DNA of 64,000 bases. Origin: Lachnospiraceae bacterium (GTDB lineage: Bacteria > Bacillota > Clostridia > Lachnospirales > Lachnospiraceae). Every line of letters begins with the position of its first letter. The stretch's first letter is position 1. Positions 16,906 through 25,877 of the stretch are shown one piece after another. The stretch lies in contig JAAWCJ010000003.1 in assembly GCA_022793195.1 (NCBI GenBank), positions 1 through 64,000 of the forward strand. Direction: 5' to 3'. The notes below the pieces were generated by a model, which saw only the letters and a list, made by a program, of their open reading frames with translations, had not been told where the DNA came from and made no database searches. A program made the translations under genes and the position numbers.

Positions 16906-18353
16906 GGTGCGGTCCTTTCTGATTTTGTATTTAAGACTAAAATTTCGGCCCACTCAGGTATGTCTATGTCATCATATTGGTCGTTCAGGAAAATGAAAAT
17001 GGTTTTGACGTCGGGCGGCTTTGTGGGAAAAATGCCGGCGCCGTCGGTGAAAAATAAGATGGCGGACAGTTGGGAAAATTCGCCGGATTTTTGCAGGTTT
17101 TCAATATGAGAAAAGGCCGGGCTAAAATCAGTACCGCCCATTCCGCATATTTCCAGATGCCCGGTATAATCTCTTAAATCCTCCGGGGAGGTCAATTTGT
17201 CATCCCGTTCCACCTTTGTATCGCACTGAAGGATATGGAGGTTGAAGGGACGGAAGAACAGTTCTTCTTCCAGAATCAGATTCCTGGTCTCTTCCAGAAA
17301 AGCCTGGGTCAGGGAATGGGAACAGGAGGCGGAAGTGTCGATGACAATGGCCAGTTCCCGGATTTTTTGGGATTCTTCATATTCCAGCGGTTCCATAAGT
17401 GGGATACCGTCATAATGCTCCAGCCCGTAAAGGTAAGGGGCATAGGAAAATTCATGGTCGTTTATTTTCATTTCTTCCCCCCATTCGGCAAGGCTCCTTA
17501 AGAGACTGCGGTAATCATGGCGCCTGGCGTCTGTGAGGACAAGGGAGCGGTGCATACTTCCGGGATTCTGGCCGGGATTGCCACGCCGATTTTTTTCCTG
17601 TTTTTTTAGAGAGAGGGGTGAGTCTGTTTTGCACAGCTGTTTTTGCAGCTTTTTCCAGTGACAGGCGGCAGATTTTGCCGCTGTTATTTTTGCCGATGGG
17701 ATTCCCGTTCCGGAAACATTTTCGCTGCCACCTTTTCCGTAAGGCTTGGCAGAAGGATTTCCCTTTTGCAGGATGGGCCAGAGATTATGGCTATCAGAAA
17801 AAGGAAACTTGTCCGGGGCTGCAAAAATAGGGTCGCAGGGTGGGACGCTTTTTAAACAGGAGGATAAAAGGCGGGCCTGGTAAAGGGGAATTTCCGGTAA
17901 TTTTTCGGAGACGATTTTCAACCATTGACGGAGACTTTCAGGTAAAAGCTCCGGTATCCAGCTTTCCAGAATGTGCCAGGCAGCGATGTCACAGGCCTGG
18001 CTCCAGATGCGGGGAGGACAGGCGGGAGGGATGGAAAAAGGATGGCCGAAGAGGCAGTGGATCACCTGATGCAGCAAAAATGCCTCGATGGCGGAAAGCA
18101 TTTCTTCAGGCGGAGAATCCTGCCACGCAGGATTCTCTTTTATCATATAGGATAAAAAAGGCAGATTCCAGAAAACCCGGAGGCCGTCGGTGGCGCAGAG
18201 GAACTCAGGGGAACCGGCGGCAAAAGAGGAGGGAAAGACCGAAGGGCCGGCAGGTTCATCCGACATCCGGGCCAAAGGTTTTGCCAGGACATGAAGCCGC
18301 CTGTAAAGACGTTTCCGTATTTGATTGAAAAATGCTTCCCATGTGCTGTCCAT
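16902..18353 (-). CDS. VWA-like (DUF2201) protein, partner of MoxR ATPase
   Basis: A 483-residue protein. The N-terminal part (about 70-130) is the putative metallopeptidase domain found in this family, but the expected HExxH reads H-Q-V-I-H followed by 'CLFGH', so the catalytic Glu is replaced by Gln. A low-complexity linker follows. The C-terminal 150 residues are the VWA-like domain with the MIDAS signature D-T-S-A-S in 'VIDTSASCSH' and 'GMGGTDFSPAF' as the second metal loop. It is first in a two-gene operon with the MoxR ATPase. A TATAAT box on the minus strand (18379-18374) and an AAAGGAG site precede the start. Function of such pairs is not established. Confidence 0.85.
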   Translation of the reverse strand: MDSTWEAFFNQIRKRLYRRLHVLAKPLARMSDEPAGPSVFPSSFAAGSPEFLCATDGLRVFWNLPFLSYMIKENPAWQDSPPEEMLSAIEAFLLHQVIHCLFGHPFSIPPACPPRIWSQACDIAAWHILESWIPELLPESLRQWLKIVSEKLPEIPLYQARLLSSCLKSVPPCDPIFAAPDKFPFSDSHNLWPILQKGNPSAKPYGKGGSENVSGTGIPSAKITAAKSAACHWKKLQKQLCKTDSPLSLKKQEKNRRGNPGQNPGSMHRSLVLTDARRHDYRSLLRSLAEWGEEMKINDHEFSYAPYLYGLEHYDGIPLMEPLEYEESQKIRELAIVIDTSASCSHSLTQAFLEETRNLILEEELFFRPFNLHILQCDTKVERDDKLTSPEDLRDYTGHLEICGMGGTDFSPAFSHIENLQKSGEFSQLSAILFFTDGAGIFPTKPPDVKTIFIFLNDQYDDIDIPEWAEILVLNTKSERTAP

Positions 18354-18410
18354 AAAGACTCCTTTCGGATGGTATTATAACATAAAATACAGGCCGTGCA
18401 CCACAGCGAA

Positions 18411-18439
18411 TGGACATTATGAATGGGATGGGGTATACT
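18411..18439 (+). promoter_or_regulatory. promoter of the LacI-family gene
   Basis: TGGACA (18411-18416), a 17-base spacer and TATACT (18434-18439), followed 40 bases later by the start codon. It lies in the divergent region shared with the VWA gene. Confidence 0.6.
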
Positions 18440-18479
18440 TATGGGGTGGCATCGGAATATGGACAGATACGGGGAAATT

Positions 18480-19544
18480 ATGGAACGGGAAAAACAATAT
18501 AAAGATGTGACCATCAAAGACGTGGCCAGGCGGGCAGGCGTGGCTATTTCTACTGTGTCCAGGGTACTTAACGGTCTGGACAAAGTCAGCGAAAAAACAG
18601 AAAAAAAGGTTCGGAGGGCAGTGGAAGAGCTGGGGTATGTGCAAAATGCCCTGGCAGTTTCCATGGTGACGGGGCAGACGAAAACCATCCTGATGGTGGT
18701 TCCTGATTTTACCAATGATTTTAACGGTTCTGTGATTCAGGGGGCGGAGGAATATTTAAAAGCACATGGTTATACCATGCTGATTTTTTCTACAAAAGAT
18801 TTTAAGGAAAGGGACTTTGAGAACCTTTACCGGAGATTTTCCAAGCTGGCCGACGGGATATTGGTGGTGCCCGGAAATCCGGACCAGATGGACTATACCA
18901 GGTGGGAAAAGCCTTTTGTGCTGGTGGACAGCTACCGGCCCCAGGGGGATTACTACACCATAGAGATTGACAATGAGAGAGGGACTTTTCTGTTGACGGA
19001 AGAGTTGATTAAGAATGGCCACAGGCGAATTGGGTTGATCGGTGGGATACCGGATGAATCTGCCAGCGGAAGAAGGGTGGCGGGATATCTGGCAGCCATG
19101 AAGCAGTATCGTATTCCGGTGGATCAGAGGCTGATGGCGCCGGGATATCATTTTGAGGATACGGGAAGCAGAGGAATGTCTGCTTTTCTTTCTTTGCCGG
19201 AACCTGTCCGTCCCACTGCGGCTGTGGCTGTCAACAACCTGACTTGTATTGGCTGTATGAAAGCTCTGGCGGAGCGGGGCATGCGGGCAGGCAGGGAAAT
19301 TTCCCTGGCGGCTTTTGACGATCACCTTCTGGCCAGATATTCGGTGCCGGGTGTGACGGTCATTGAGAGACCTACCATTGAAATGGGAAAAGAAGGCGCC
19401 AGAGTGCTTTTGCAGATTTTGGAGGGGGAAGCGCCAAAAGAAAAGCGGCTGATTATGGAAAGCAGGCTGGTTAGAAGGGACTCTGTAAAACACCTGCCCG
19501 TCTCCGGGGATGGGGAATCGAAACCAGAAAGTCCGGGGAAGTAA
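18480..19544 (+). CDS. LacI-family transcriptional regulator
   Basis: A 354-residue regulator. The N-terminal helix-turn-helix and hinge read 'VTIKDVARRAGVAISTVSRV' and 'EELGYVQNALAVSM'; a periplasmic-binding-protein-like effector domain follows ('GILVVPGNPDQM', 'TEELIKNGHRRIGLIGG', 'AAFDDHLLARYSVPGVTVI'). The start at 18480 is chosen because the family N terminus begins there and GGGG lies just upstream; an in-frame ATG at 18423 would precede the promoter start. LacI proteins usually control sugar uptake and use, but no sugar transporter is adjacent, so the regulon lies elsewhere. Confidence 0.92.
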   Translation: MEREKQYKDVTIKDVARRAGVAISTVSRVLNGLDKVSEKTEKKVRRAVEELGYVQNALAVSMVTGQTKTILMVVPDFTNDFNGSVIQGAEEYLKAHGYTMLIFSTKDFKERDFENLYRRFSKLADGILVVPGNPDQMDYTRWEKPFVLVDSYRPQGDYYTIEIDNERGTFLLTEELIKNGHRRIGLIGGIPDESASGRRVAGYLAAMKQYRIPVDQRLMAPGYHFEDTGSRGMSAFLSLPEPVRPTAAVAVNNLTCIGCMKALAERGMRAGREISLAAFDDHLLARYSVPGVTVIERPTIEMGKEGARVLLQILEGEAPKEKRLIMESRLVRRDSVKHLPVSGDGESKPESPGK

Positions 19545-19569
19545 AAAGAAAACTTAAATCAAGTTATTC

Positions 19570-19631
19570 TTGACAGGTACGTATTTCCCGAGATATTATG
19601 TCAATGGGCGATATGTCGATATACGACATAT
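19570..19631 (+). promoter_or_regulatory. PadR promoter and palindromic operator
   Basis: TTGACA (19570-19575), an 18-base spacer and TATTAT (19594-19599) form a strong promoter. Downstream, ATATGTCG (19611-19618) and CGACATAT (19624-19631) form a palindrome containing ATGT...ACAT, the known half-sites of PadR-family operators. It covers the early transcribed region, consistent with autorepression of the PadR gene that follows. Confidence 0.65.
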
Positions 19632-19703
19632 TGACGCGTGATATATCATGTCTGGAAGAGGTGTGGGCTTTTACCGGGCGGATATGGAGAAAGTGAGGAG
19701 GGT

Positions 19704-20051
19704 ATGGCGGCGGAAGCGCTTCTTAAAAAGTATGGACCCATGACGGAAACGACGTATTATACGCTTCTGGCAGTGATGGAACCCAGGCATGGTTATGCCA
19801 TTATGCAGTTTGTCGGCAAGCTGACGAAAGGGAGGATCCGTCTGGGGACAGGGACTCTCTATACCATGACCGGACGGCTTTCAGAGGATGGGCTGATCTC
19901 CATAGTTTCCCAGGAAAATGGAAAAAAAACGTATCAGATTACAGAAACAGGCCGGGAGATTATGGAGCTGGAGACGGAACGGCTTCGGCACCAGCTGCAA
20001 AACGGGCTGGAAATTCTGCAGGGAGGTACAGGCGATGACGGACAACGATAA
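19704..20051 (+). CDS. PadR-family transcriptional regulator
   Basis: A 115-residue winged-helix repressor. Characteristic segments are 'YYTLLAVMEPRHGYAIMQFV', 'RLGTGTLYTMTGRLSEDGLI' and 'KTYQITETGREIMELE', with a C-terminal dimer helix. The ATG at 19704 is close behind GAGGAGG; ATG 19740, nearer the usual family start, is an alternative. It heads an operon with DUF2812 and an ABC exporter, the usual PadR arrangement in which the repressor is released by a toxic compound or envelope stress. Confidence 0.88.
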   Translation: MAAEALLKKYGPMTETTYYTLLAVMEPRHGYAIMQFVGKLTKGRIRLGTGTLYTMTGRLSEDGLISIVSQENGKKTYQITETGREIMELETERLRHQLQNGLEILQGGTGDDGQR

Positions 20052-21141
20052 GAGTTCAGAAACCGGAGAGGTAAAAAAAGTCACAAAATGGTTTACCAGC
20101 CTTATGGCAGAGCGGGCCTGGCTGGAGGAGATGTCTCTTGCAGGATGGTTTTTAACGGATCTATGTATGGGGATTCGGTATACTTTTGAAAAAGGGGAAC
20201 CAAAACGGACGGCATATGATGTGGAGCGGTTTGATTTGACGAAAAGCCCTACCCGGAGGGAAATCCAGGAAAAGTCGGATTTGATGGCCATGGCATCAGA
20301 GACAGGCTGGCGCTTCATCTGTAAAGATGAGGGGCAAAACTATTATCTGGCAAAGGACTGGGCGGCAGAGGAGACAAATGAGCTTTATGACAGCCCGGAG
20401 GACAGGGCGTCGCGGGCCAGGCAGTATGGCCGGATGTTTTCCGAGAAGATTCATACGATTTTGTGGCTCTGCACAATTATACAGGGAGTTGGCTTTTTGT
20501 TTTGGCTGCTTCCACAAGAGGATGGCAGTTCAGGATGGTTTCCTGTTTTTGTGATGATATATACGGCAGTGTGCCTTGCATTTTGTCTGATACTTTTACG
20601 ATGGAAACGGCTTTATGACAGGGAGCTTCGGATGTCCCTGGAGGAATGGCGCTTCGTTTACGGAAAAAAGGATACGGTCAGGAAATTTCGCTTGATTATT
20701 ACCCTGGGAGGATTGGAGCGGTATCTGGAAAAACAGGCTGCATCCGGTTATCACCTGAAAAATATGCAGGTGTTTCATTATACTTTTTCCAAAGGGGAAG
20801 CAGAAGAGATTTCCTATATGATGGATACCAGGTATTTGACAAACCGCAGGAGAAAACGGGCGGGAAACAGCATATTTAAAGACAGCCGTGACTGGGAAGA
20901 GCGCAGCAATGACTGGCAGGTTCAGAGCCTTATGGAGGCAGAGGCAGCCGGCTGGGAGTTTGTGACAGCGGTGGAAAGCAGGAATATCCTGTACCGGGCA
21001 AAGGCGGGAAGCGCCGTTTCCTTAAATGAATCAGGAGGCATCCGCCTGACTTCCGCATTTGGAGGGATGGCGATGTTGATGATAAAGGCCGGGCTGATTG
21101 GAGGCTTTATCGGAGCGCTGGCCGGATATTTTTTAGGATAG
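20035..21141 (+). CDS. DUF2812 domain membrane protein
   Basis: A 368-residue protein with a DUF2812 segment at the N terminus ('FTSLMAERAWLEEMSLAGWF', 'RYTFEKGEPKRTAYDVE'), two membrane helices near residues 140-185, a second DUF2812-like segment ('LERYLEKQAASGYHLKNM') and a third short repeat near 'LMEAEAAGWEFVTAVESRNI'. A last hydrophobic stretch ends the protein. Its ATG overlaps the padR stop by 17 bases, behind GGGAGG. DUF2812 proteins regularly follow padR genes; they may sense the signal or anchor the regulator, but this is not proven. Confidence 0.85.
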   Translation: MTDNDKSSETGEVKKVTKWFTSLMAERAWLEEMSLAGWFLTDLCMGIRYTFEKGEPKRTAYDVERFDLTKSPTRREIQEKSDLMAMASETGWRFICKDEGQNYYLAKDWAAEETNELYDSPEDRASRARQYGRMFSEKIHTILWLCTIIQGVGFLFWLLPQEDGSSGWFPVFVMIYTAVCLAFCLILLRWKRLYDRELRMSLEEWRFVYGKKDTVRKFRLIITLGGLERYLEKQAASGYHLKNMQVFHYTFSKGEAEEISYMMDTRYLTNRRRKRAGNSIFKDSRDWEERSNDWQVQSLMEAEAAGWEFVTAVESRNILYRAKAGSAVSLNESGGIRLTSAFGGMAMLMIKAGLIGGFIGALAGYFLG

Positions 21142-21172
21142 ACTTAAGGAAAGAGAGGATCAGACATTTGTT

Positions 21173-22090
21173 ATGAAGCTTGAGGTAAAAGAAATCAGGA
21201 AAAGCTTCGGTGACACAGAAGTACTTCATGGGATTTCCTTTCAGGTGGAAAGTGGAAAGGCGTTGGGGCTTCTGGGTAGAAACGGAGCAGGAAAGACGAC
21301 GACCATCCGAGTGTTGATGGACGTGTTCCATCCCAACGCAGGTTGTGTCCTGGCGGATGGGAAACCATTTATTCCCAAAGAACATAAAATCGGGTATTTG
21401 CCGGAGGAGCGCGGACTTTATCCCCAGAAAAAGGTGCTGGAACAGATGGTATACCTGGCCAGGCTTCGCGGGATGGGGACGAAGGAGGCCAGGCAAAGTG
21501 GAAAAGGTTGGCTTGAGAGGCTGGAGATCGGTGAATATGCAGACAGAAAGCTGGAGACACTTTCCAAGGGGAACCAGCAGAAAGTACAGCTGGCCCAGAC
21601 CTTGATCTGTGATCCGGACATCATTATACTGGATGAACCTTTTTCCGGCCTGGATCCGGTCAATGCCCAGATACTGAAAGATGTGGTCCGGGAACAGATT
21701 GCCCTTGGAAAGCTGGTGATTTTTTCCAGTCATCAGATGGGGTATGTGGAAGAGTTCTGCGAAGAGATCGCCATTATCAATCATGGGGAAATTGTCCTTG
21801 CCGGAAACCTGAAGGATATTAAACAGGAAGCAGGAAAAGACAGGCTGATTTTGTCAGCGCTCAATTACGGGGCAGAAAAACTGGCGGAAAAAGTGAAGGC
21901 AGAGTTTAGCAGCCTGGTTCGCGTGGAGCAGGTAAAGAAAGATGCCCTGATTCTGGAAGGGGTGTGCGAAGACGCGAAGAAGCGTTTTTTCCAAGCTTTG
22001 GCGGATACGGATATTGATGTGGCGCAGGCGGGTATTTATGAACCGTCCTTAAATGATATTTTTGTGGCGAAGGCAGGTGGCGAGGAATGA
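21173..22090 (+). CDS. ABC transporter ATP-binding protein (NatA-like)
   Basis: A 305-residue ATPase. It has Walker A 'GRNGAGKTTT' (about 35-44), a Q-loop region, the signature 'LSKGNQQKVQLAQ', Walker B 'IIILDEPFSGLDP' and the switch His in 'VIFSSHQM'. The C-terminal 80 residues match the DUF4162 extension typical of NatA/drug-export ATPases. Its stop overlaps the next start (ATGA), so it forms a pair with the permease. Substrate could be sodium, a peptide or a drug; the PadR control favours a toxic compound. Confidence 0.92.
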   Translation: MKLEVKEIRKSFGDTEVLHGISFQVESGKALGLLGRNGAGKTTTIRVLMDVFHPNAGCVLADGKPFIPKEHKIGYLPEERGLYPQKKVLEQMVYLARLRGMGTKEARQSGKGWLERLEIGEYADRKLETLSKGNQQKVQLAQTLICDPDIIILDEPFSGLDPVNAQILKDVVREQIALGKLVIFSSHQMGYVEEFCEEIAIINHGEIVLAGNLKDIKQEAGKDRLILSALNYGAEKLAEKVKAEFSSLVRVEQVKKDALILEGVCEDAKKRFFQALADTDIDVAQAGIYEPSLNDIFVAKAGGEE

Positions 22091-23439
22091 AACAGTTTGG
22101 AATTGTCTGGAAGCATGAGTTTTTTAATCATGTGAGGACCAAGTCGTATGTGGGGATTACCCTGGGATTTGCCCTTTTGTTTGCGGTTCTTTTAAGCCTT
22201 CCGTCGTTTTTTGACTTGTCGGGGCTGATTCCCGGGCTTTCCGGAAACGGAAAAACGGAAGAGACGGAGATGGCGCCAGATACGGGAAACATGGACGGTG
22301 CGCCTGGGGCAGCAGGTATTTCCGGTGATTATGAAGGTGCCATCTGTCTATACGACCCGGAGGGCCAGGTGGGAGAGGAGTTCCTTTCAGGAATCTTTCC
22401 GCGGGCAGAAGTGGTGAAAGCAGGTTCGGAAGAAGAACTGAAGCAATTTGTGGAAACGGGAACTGCCGGTTCCATGGAGGGAAAAGAAAGCGGAACCAGT
22501 GAGGAGGCAGAAGGAAAGCGGTGCGGTTTTGCGGTGGAATCCCTGCTCAAGTACCGTTATTATGTGAAGAACCGCAGTTTCAGTGATTCGGTGGATAGTG
22601 TTTTTGAAACAGGTGTTTCTTATCTTTACCGGAACAGCGAGCTTCAGAAAATGGGAGCCGACGCAAAGGCGGTGGAATCCATTTATGCCGCGTCGCCTGT
22701 TTCTGAGACCATTGTACTGGGAAAAGACAGTATCAGCAATTTTTTATATACCTATTTGTTGATTTTTGTGTTATATTTTATGGTGTTATTATACGGGAAT
22801 TCCGTGGCGGTGTCTGTGGCCCAGGAAAAGAGCAACCGGGCTATGGAGGTTTTAGTGACCAGTACTTCCAGCAACAGCCTGATTTTCGGAAAGGTTCTGG
22901 CAGGGGCAGCGGCAGGTTTTCTTCAGACGGGAGTTATGATCGGCGCTGCTTTGATCTCCTACAGTGTCAACAGGGAAGCCTGGGGAGGAATGTTGGATTT
23001 TGTGTTCCACATTCCCGGGGCCGTGCTTTTGGCCTTTGCCGTGTTTGGCGTACTGGGCTACATTCTATATGCATTTTGTTATGGCGTATTGGGTGCGCTT
23101 GTATCGAAGACAGAGGATGTCAGCAGGACATCGGGACCGCTTATGTTTATCTTCATTGCCAGCTTCCTTCTCACTATGTTTAACTTGCAAAACAGTGATG
23201 GTATGATGATGAAAATACTGTCCTTCATTCCCTTTACTTCACCCAATGGAATGTTTGTCCGGGTGGCCATGGGAAATGTGGCGGTCTGGGAAGTGGTTTT
23301 ATCCCTGGCAATTTTGCTGGGAACCATTGCAGTGGCAGCTGTGGGCGGCGCAAAGATTTACCGCATGGGCACATTGATGTACGGAAATCCCATCAAGCTT
23401 TCCCGGGCTTTGAAAATGAGCAGGGAAAAGAATCAGTAG
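22087..23439 (+). CDS. ABC-2 type transporter permease (NatB-like)
   Basis: A 450-residue permease of the ABC-2 type. It has one N-terminal membrane helix (about 20-45), a large extracytoplasmic domain (about 50-215, acidic and Gly/Ser-rich), then five or six helices from about 220 on, with 'AQEKSNRAMEVLVTSTSSNS' in the coupling region. That layout is the NatB/YhaP export permease type. The start overlaps the ATPase stop by four bases. It works with the ATPase at 21173 as an exporter. Confidence 0.9.
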   Translation: MKQFGIVWKHEFFNHVRTKSYVGITLGFALLFAVLLSLPSFFDLSGLIPGLSGNGKTEETEMAPDTGNMDGAPGAAGISGDYEGAICLYDPEGQVGEEFLSGIFPRAEVVKAGSEEELKQFVETGTAGSMEGKESGTSEEAEGKRCGFAVESLLKYRYYVKNRSFSDSVDSVFETGVSYLYRNSELQKMGADAKAVESIYAASPVSETIVLGKDSISNFLYTYLLIFVLYFMVLLYGNSVAVSVAQEKSNRAMEVLVTSTSSNSLIFGKVLAGAAAGFLQTGVMIGAALISYSVNREAWGGMLDFVFHIPGAVLLAFAVFGVLGYILYAFCYGVLGALVSKTEDVSRTSGPLMFIFIASFLLTMFNLQNSDGMMMKILSFIPFTSPNGMFVRVAMGNVAVWEVVLSLAILLGTIAVAAVGGAKIYRMGTLMYGNPIKLSRALKMSREKNQ

Positions 23440-23454
23440 TATGGAGTGGTGGGT

Positions 23455-25266
23455 GTGTTAAAAACGCTTCGCAGTATTAAGGATACGCTCCGGGTAAACC
23501 GGGGCGGACTCCTTATTTTTGAAATTTTGTACCGGTTGTTTTCGGCTTTTATCCTCATTGAGGCCATGGGCCGGGGGGTGTCTTTCGCCTTGAAACAGTC
23601 AGGCTTCAGTTATCTGACCGCAGAGAATGCCCTGCGGTTTTTGTGCTTGCCCGTAACCCTTTTGGTTTTGGCAGGCTTTTTTCTGTTGGCCCTCTTTTTT
23701 GCCAATCTGGAAATCTGTACCCTTTACACAGCCTTCCAGGCAGGGGTGGCAAAAGAACGTCTGAGCCCTGTGAAGATGTTGTTTTTTGGTATGAAAAATA
23801 TGATTGAGCTGTTCCAGACAGGAAATGTGCGGGTTTTATTTTTGAATATCAATTACTATCTTCTCACAGAAGGCTGGATCTTGATTGGGCTTGTTCGCCA
23901 TATCCGGCCCTTAAGCTATGTGGTAACAGGAGCTTTTGGGCTTGTTCCGGTGAAGGTCATCATGGGAATTTTGACAGTCGTGATGACAGGGATTGCCATT
24001 TCCCATTTATTTGTGCCGGTGATTGCAACGCTGCGGGATGTTGGTTTTAAAGATACCTGCCAGTTGGCAAGGGAGCTGCTTAGAAAACGGTGGATAAAAA
24101 TCCTTTTGCTTCTGACGGTAGCCAACGGCTTTGTATGGCTGTTTTATTATGGAAGCCAGTTTCTTTTAAAAGTGGTTGCTGCGTTTCTGATTGTACTTTT
24201 TGCCGACAGTTCCATGGAATTGGCGTTGGTCCTGACCATCAGTAATGGCATTGATATTGCAGCGCTGTGTGTCTCTTCTGTAATGGGAGTTTATCTGAAT
24301 ATGGGAATCCATACGGCCCTTTTGTACCGTTATCAGGAGGAAAAGTATCGGTGGGAGATTCCGCCTTATCATTATTACATGCCGGAGGGAGGAAGAAGGC
24401 TGCTCACTGTTGTTTTAGCCGTCTGCCTGGTGACGGCCGGGGGGCTTTATGCCTATGACAGTATCTATACAGGTGCAGTCAGAGCCAGTTCAGTGATCTC
24501 AGAAGCAAAGATTACTTCCCACAGAGGGAATTCTTCTGAGGCGCCGGAAAATACGGTTCCAGCCATAGAAGCTGCCATTGACGATATGTCTGATTATGTG
24601 GAGATTGACGTCCAGGAGACAAAGGATGATGTGGTTGTAGTCTACCATGACGCCAGCTTAAAGCGGATTACCGGGGAAAGAGGACGTCTCTGGGAATATA
24701 CTTATGGAGATTTGCTGCTTATGGATTTTGGCAGTTGGTTTTCAGATGAGTTTACGGGAACTTCCATACCGACTTTGGCAGAAGCCCTTGATACCTGTAA
24801 AGGGCGTATCAATATGAATATTGAATTGAAGGCAGACCACTACAGCGATACACTGGTAGAGCAAGTACTGCAGCTTATTGAGGACTATGATATGGAGGCC
24901 CAGGTGGTCATAAGTTCCACCAGCTACCGTTATCTGAAACAGGTCAAGGAAATAAATCCGGATATGGAGACAGGATATATCCTGACGGCGGCTTATGGTA
25001 ATTATTTTGAAGATGAAAACATCGATTTTTTCAGTATCCGCTCCGGCTTTATAACAGGACGCCTGGTGGAAAGCGCCCATGACTGCGGCAAAAAGGTTCA
25101 TGCCTGGACAGTCAATACAAAAGGGGAACTCAACAGGATGAAACGCCTGCAGGTGGACAATATCATTACGGACACGCCCGTTCTTGCCAGGGAAATCCTG
25201 TACCGGGAGGCAGACACGGAGAACATGCTGGAGTTCATTAAACTGGCGCTGCGGATTGAGAAATAA
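23455..25266 (+). CDS. membrane-anchored glycerophosphodiester phosphodiesterase
   Basis: About 603 residues. Residues 1-330 form eight or so membrane helices (glycerophosphoryl diester phosphodiesterase membrane domain). Residues about 345-595 are the GDPD TIM barrel: 'TSHRGNSSEAPENTVPA', then E-x-D in 'YVEIDVQETKDD', H in 'VVYHDASLKR', and 'INMNIELKADH'. These are the Ca-binding and acid/base residues of the family. It hydrolyses glycerophosphodiesters or lipoteichoic-acid-like polymers at the membrane. Starts are GTG only: 23446, 23449 or 23455; the last has GGAG eight bases upstream. It lies six bases after the permease gene and is probably cotranscribed. Confidence 0.88.
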   Translation: MLKTLRSIKDTLRVNRGGLLIFEILYRLFSAFILIEAMGRGVSFALKQSGFSYLTAENALRFLCLPVTLLVLAGFFLLALFFANLEICTLYTAFQAGVAKERLSPVKMLFFGMKNMIELFQTGNVRVLFLNINYYLLTEGWILIGLVRHIRPLSYVVTGAFGLVPVKVIMGILTVVMTGIAISHLFVPVIATLRDVGFKDTCQLARELLRKRWIKILLLLTVANGFVWLFYYGSQFLLKVVAAFLIVLFADSSMELALVLTISNGIDIAALCVSSVMGVYLNMGIHTALLYRYQEEKYRWEIPPYHYYMPEGGRRLLTVVLAVCLVTAGGLYAYDSIYTGAVRASSVISEAKITSHRGNSSEAPENTVPAIEAAIDDMSDYVEIDVQETKDDVVVVYHDASLKRITGERGRLWEYTYGDLLLMDFGSWFSDEFTGTSIPTLAEALDTCKGRINMNIELKADHYSDTLVEQVLQLIEDYDMEAQVVISSTSYRYLKQVKEINPDMETGYILTAAYGNYFEDENIDFFSIRSGFITGRLVESAHDCGKKVHAWTVNTKGELNRMKRLQVDNIITDTPVLAREILYREADTENMLEFIKLALRIEK

Positions 25267-25330
25267 GTCAGAGTGGTGAAAGTATCCATTTGGAATGGAT
25301 ACCTTCTCCTCTCGTCTGCCCCGTGTGTAC

Positions 25331-25366
25331 AAAAAAGAGAGCCCACCGGCTCTCTTTCCTGTTTTT
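25331..25366. terminator. bidirectional intrinsic terminator
   Basis: AAAGAGAGCC (25334-25343) pairs with GGCTCTCTTT (25348-25357), with A-run before and T-run after, so it works for both the glycerophosphodiesterase (+) and the cold-shock gene (-). A second small hairpin, GTATCCAT/ATGGATAC, lies at 25282-25302. Confidence 0.85.
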
Positions 25367-25377
25367 GGTTTAATCGA

Positions 25378-25578
25378 TTACAGTTTGACAACGTTTGCAG
25401 CCTGCTTGCCGCGGGGGCCTTCAACGATGTCAAAGGTTACGGACTGACCCTCATCAAGAGTCTTGAAGCCTTCACCTGTAATCGCAGAGAAATGTACGAA
25501 TACATCTTCGCCGCTCTCGGCAGTGATGAAGCCATAGCCTTTTTCAGAGTTAAACCATTTTACTGTACCGTTGTTCAT
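25378..25578 (-). CDS. cspA: cold-shock protein
   Basis: A 66-residue single OB-fold protein that binds single-stranded RNA and DNA. RNP1 'KGYGFI' and RNP2 'VFVHFS' are intact, and it ends in the family-typical '[13 protein letters not shown]'. The start at 25578 has GGAGGT eight bases upstream; a start 15 bases earlier would destroy that site. Length is exactly that of CspA-type proteins. It is monocistronic, with a long structured leader and a bidirectional terminator. The exact paralogue letter cannot be assigned. Confidence 0.95.
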   Translation of the reverse strand: MNNGTVKWFNSEKGYGFITAESGEDVFVHFSAITGEGFKTLDEGQSVTFDIVEGPRGKQAANVVKL

Positions 25579-25614
25579 TTCAGGTACCTCCATTTATATA
25601 GATTTAGGGTTACT

Positions 25615-25709
25615 AGTGTTTACACATACAAAAATTCACATATTATTACAGACCATCGAGTAAACATAATCTCTAATAATATGTGAATTACTTTAAATCT
25701 GTAAACACT
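25615..25709 (-). promoter_or_regulatory. nested palindrome in the csp 5' leader
   Basis: Outer arms AGTGTTTACA (25615-25624) and TGTAAACACT (25700-25709) enclose 16-base perfect inner arms (25633-25648 and 25674-25689). With the start site near 25708, the leader RNA would fold into a long interrupted hairpin of about 95 bases upstream of the ribosome binding site. Long structured leaders control csp translation by temperature in other bacteria; the same is inferred here. Confidence 0.65.
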
Positions 25710-25714
25710 TCTCT

Positions 25715-25742
25715 ATTATAGCAGAAATTTTGGAAAATACAA
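25715..25742 (-). promoter_or_regulatory. csp promoter
   Basis: On the minus strand TTGTAT (25742-25737), a 16-base spacer and TATAAT (25720-25715). The start falls at the edge of the leader palindrome. Confidence 0.7.
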
Positions 25743-25771
25743 GTGTTTTTTGAAGAACATCCTTAGAAAAA

Positions 25772-25800
25772 TTGAATTTTTTAGGGGGATATGCTATAAT
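25772..25800 (+). promoter_or_regulatory. promoter of the trigger-factor-like lipoprotein gene
   Basis: TTGAAT (25772-25777), a 17-base spacer and TATAAT (25795-25800). It is divergent from the csp promoter. Confidence 0.7.
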
Positions 25801-25877
25801 AGGGACGTTTGGCGGAACTTTTAAGTTCCGCAAATTTGCGAAGTGACTTATGTAAAGAAAGGATGCAGACAGAAAAT

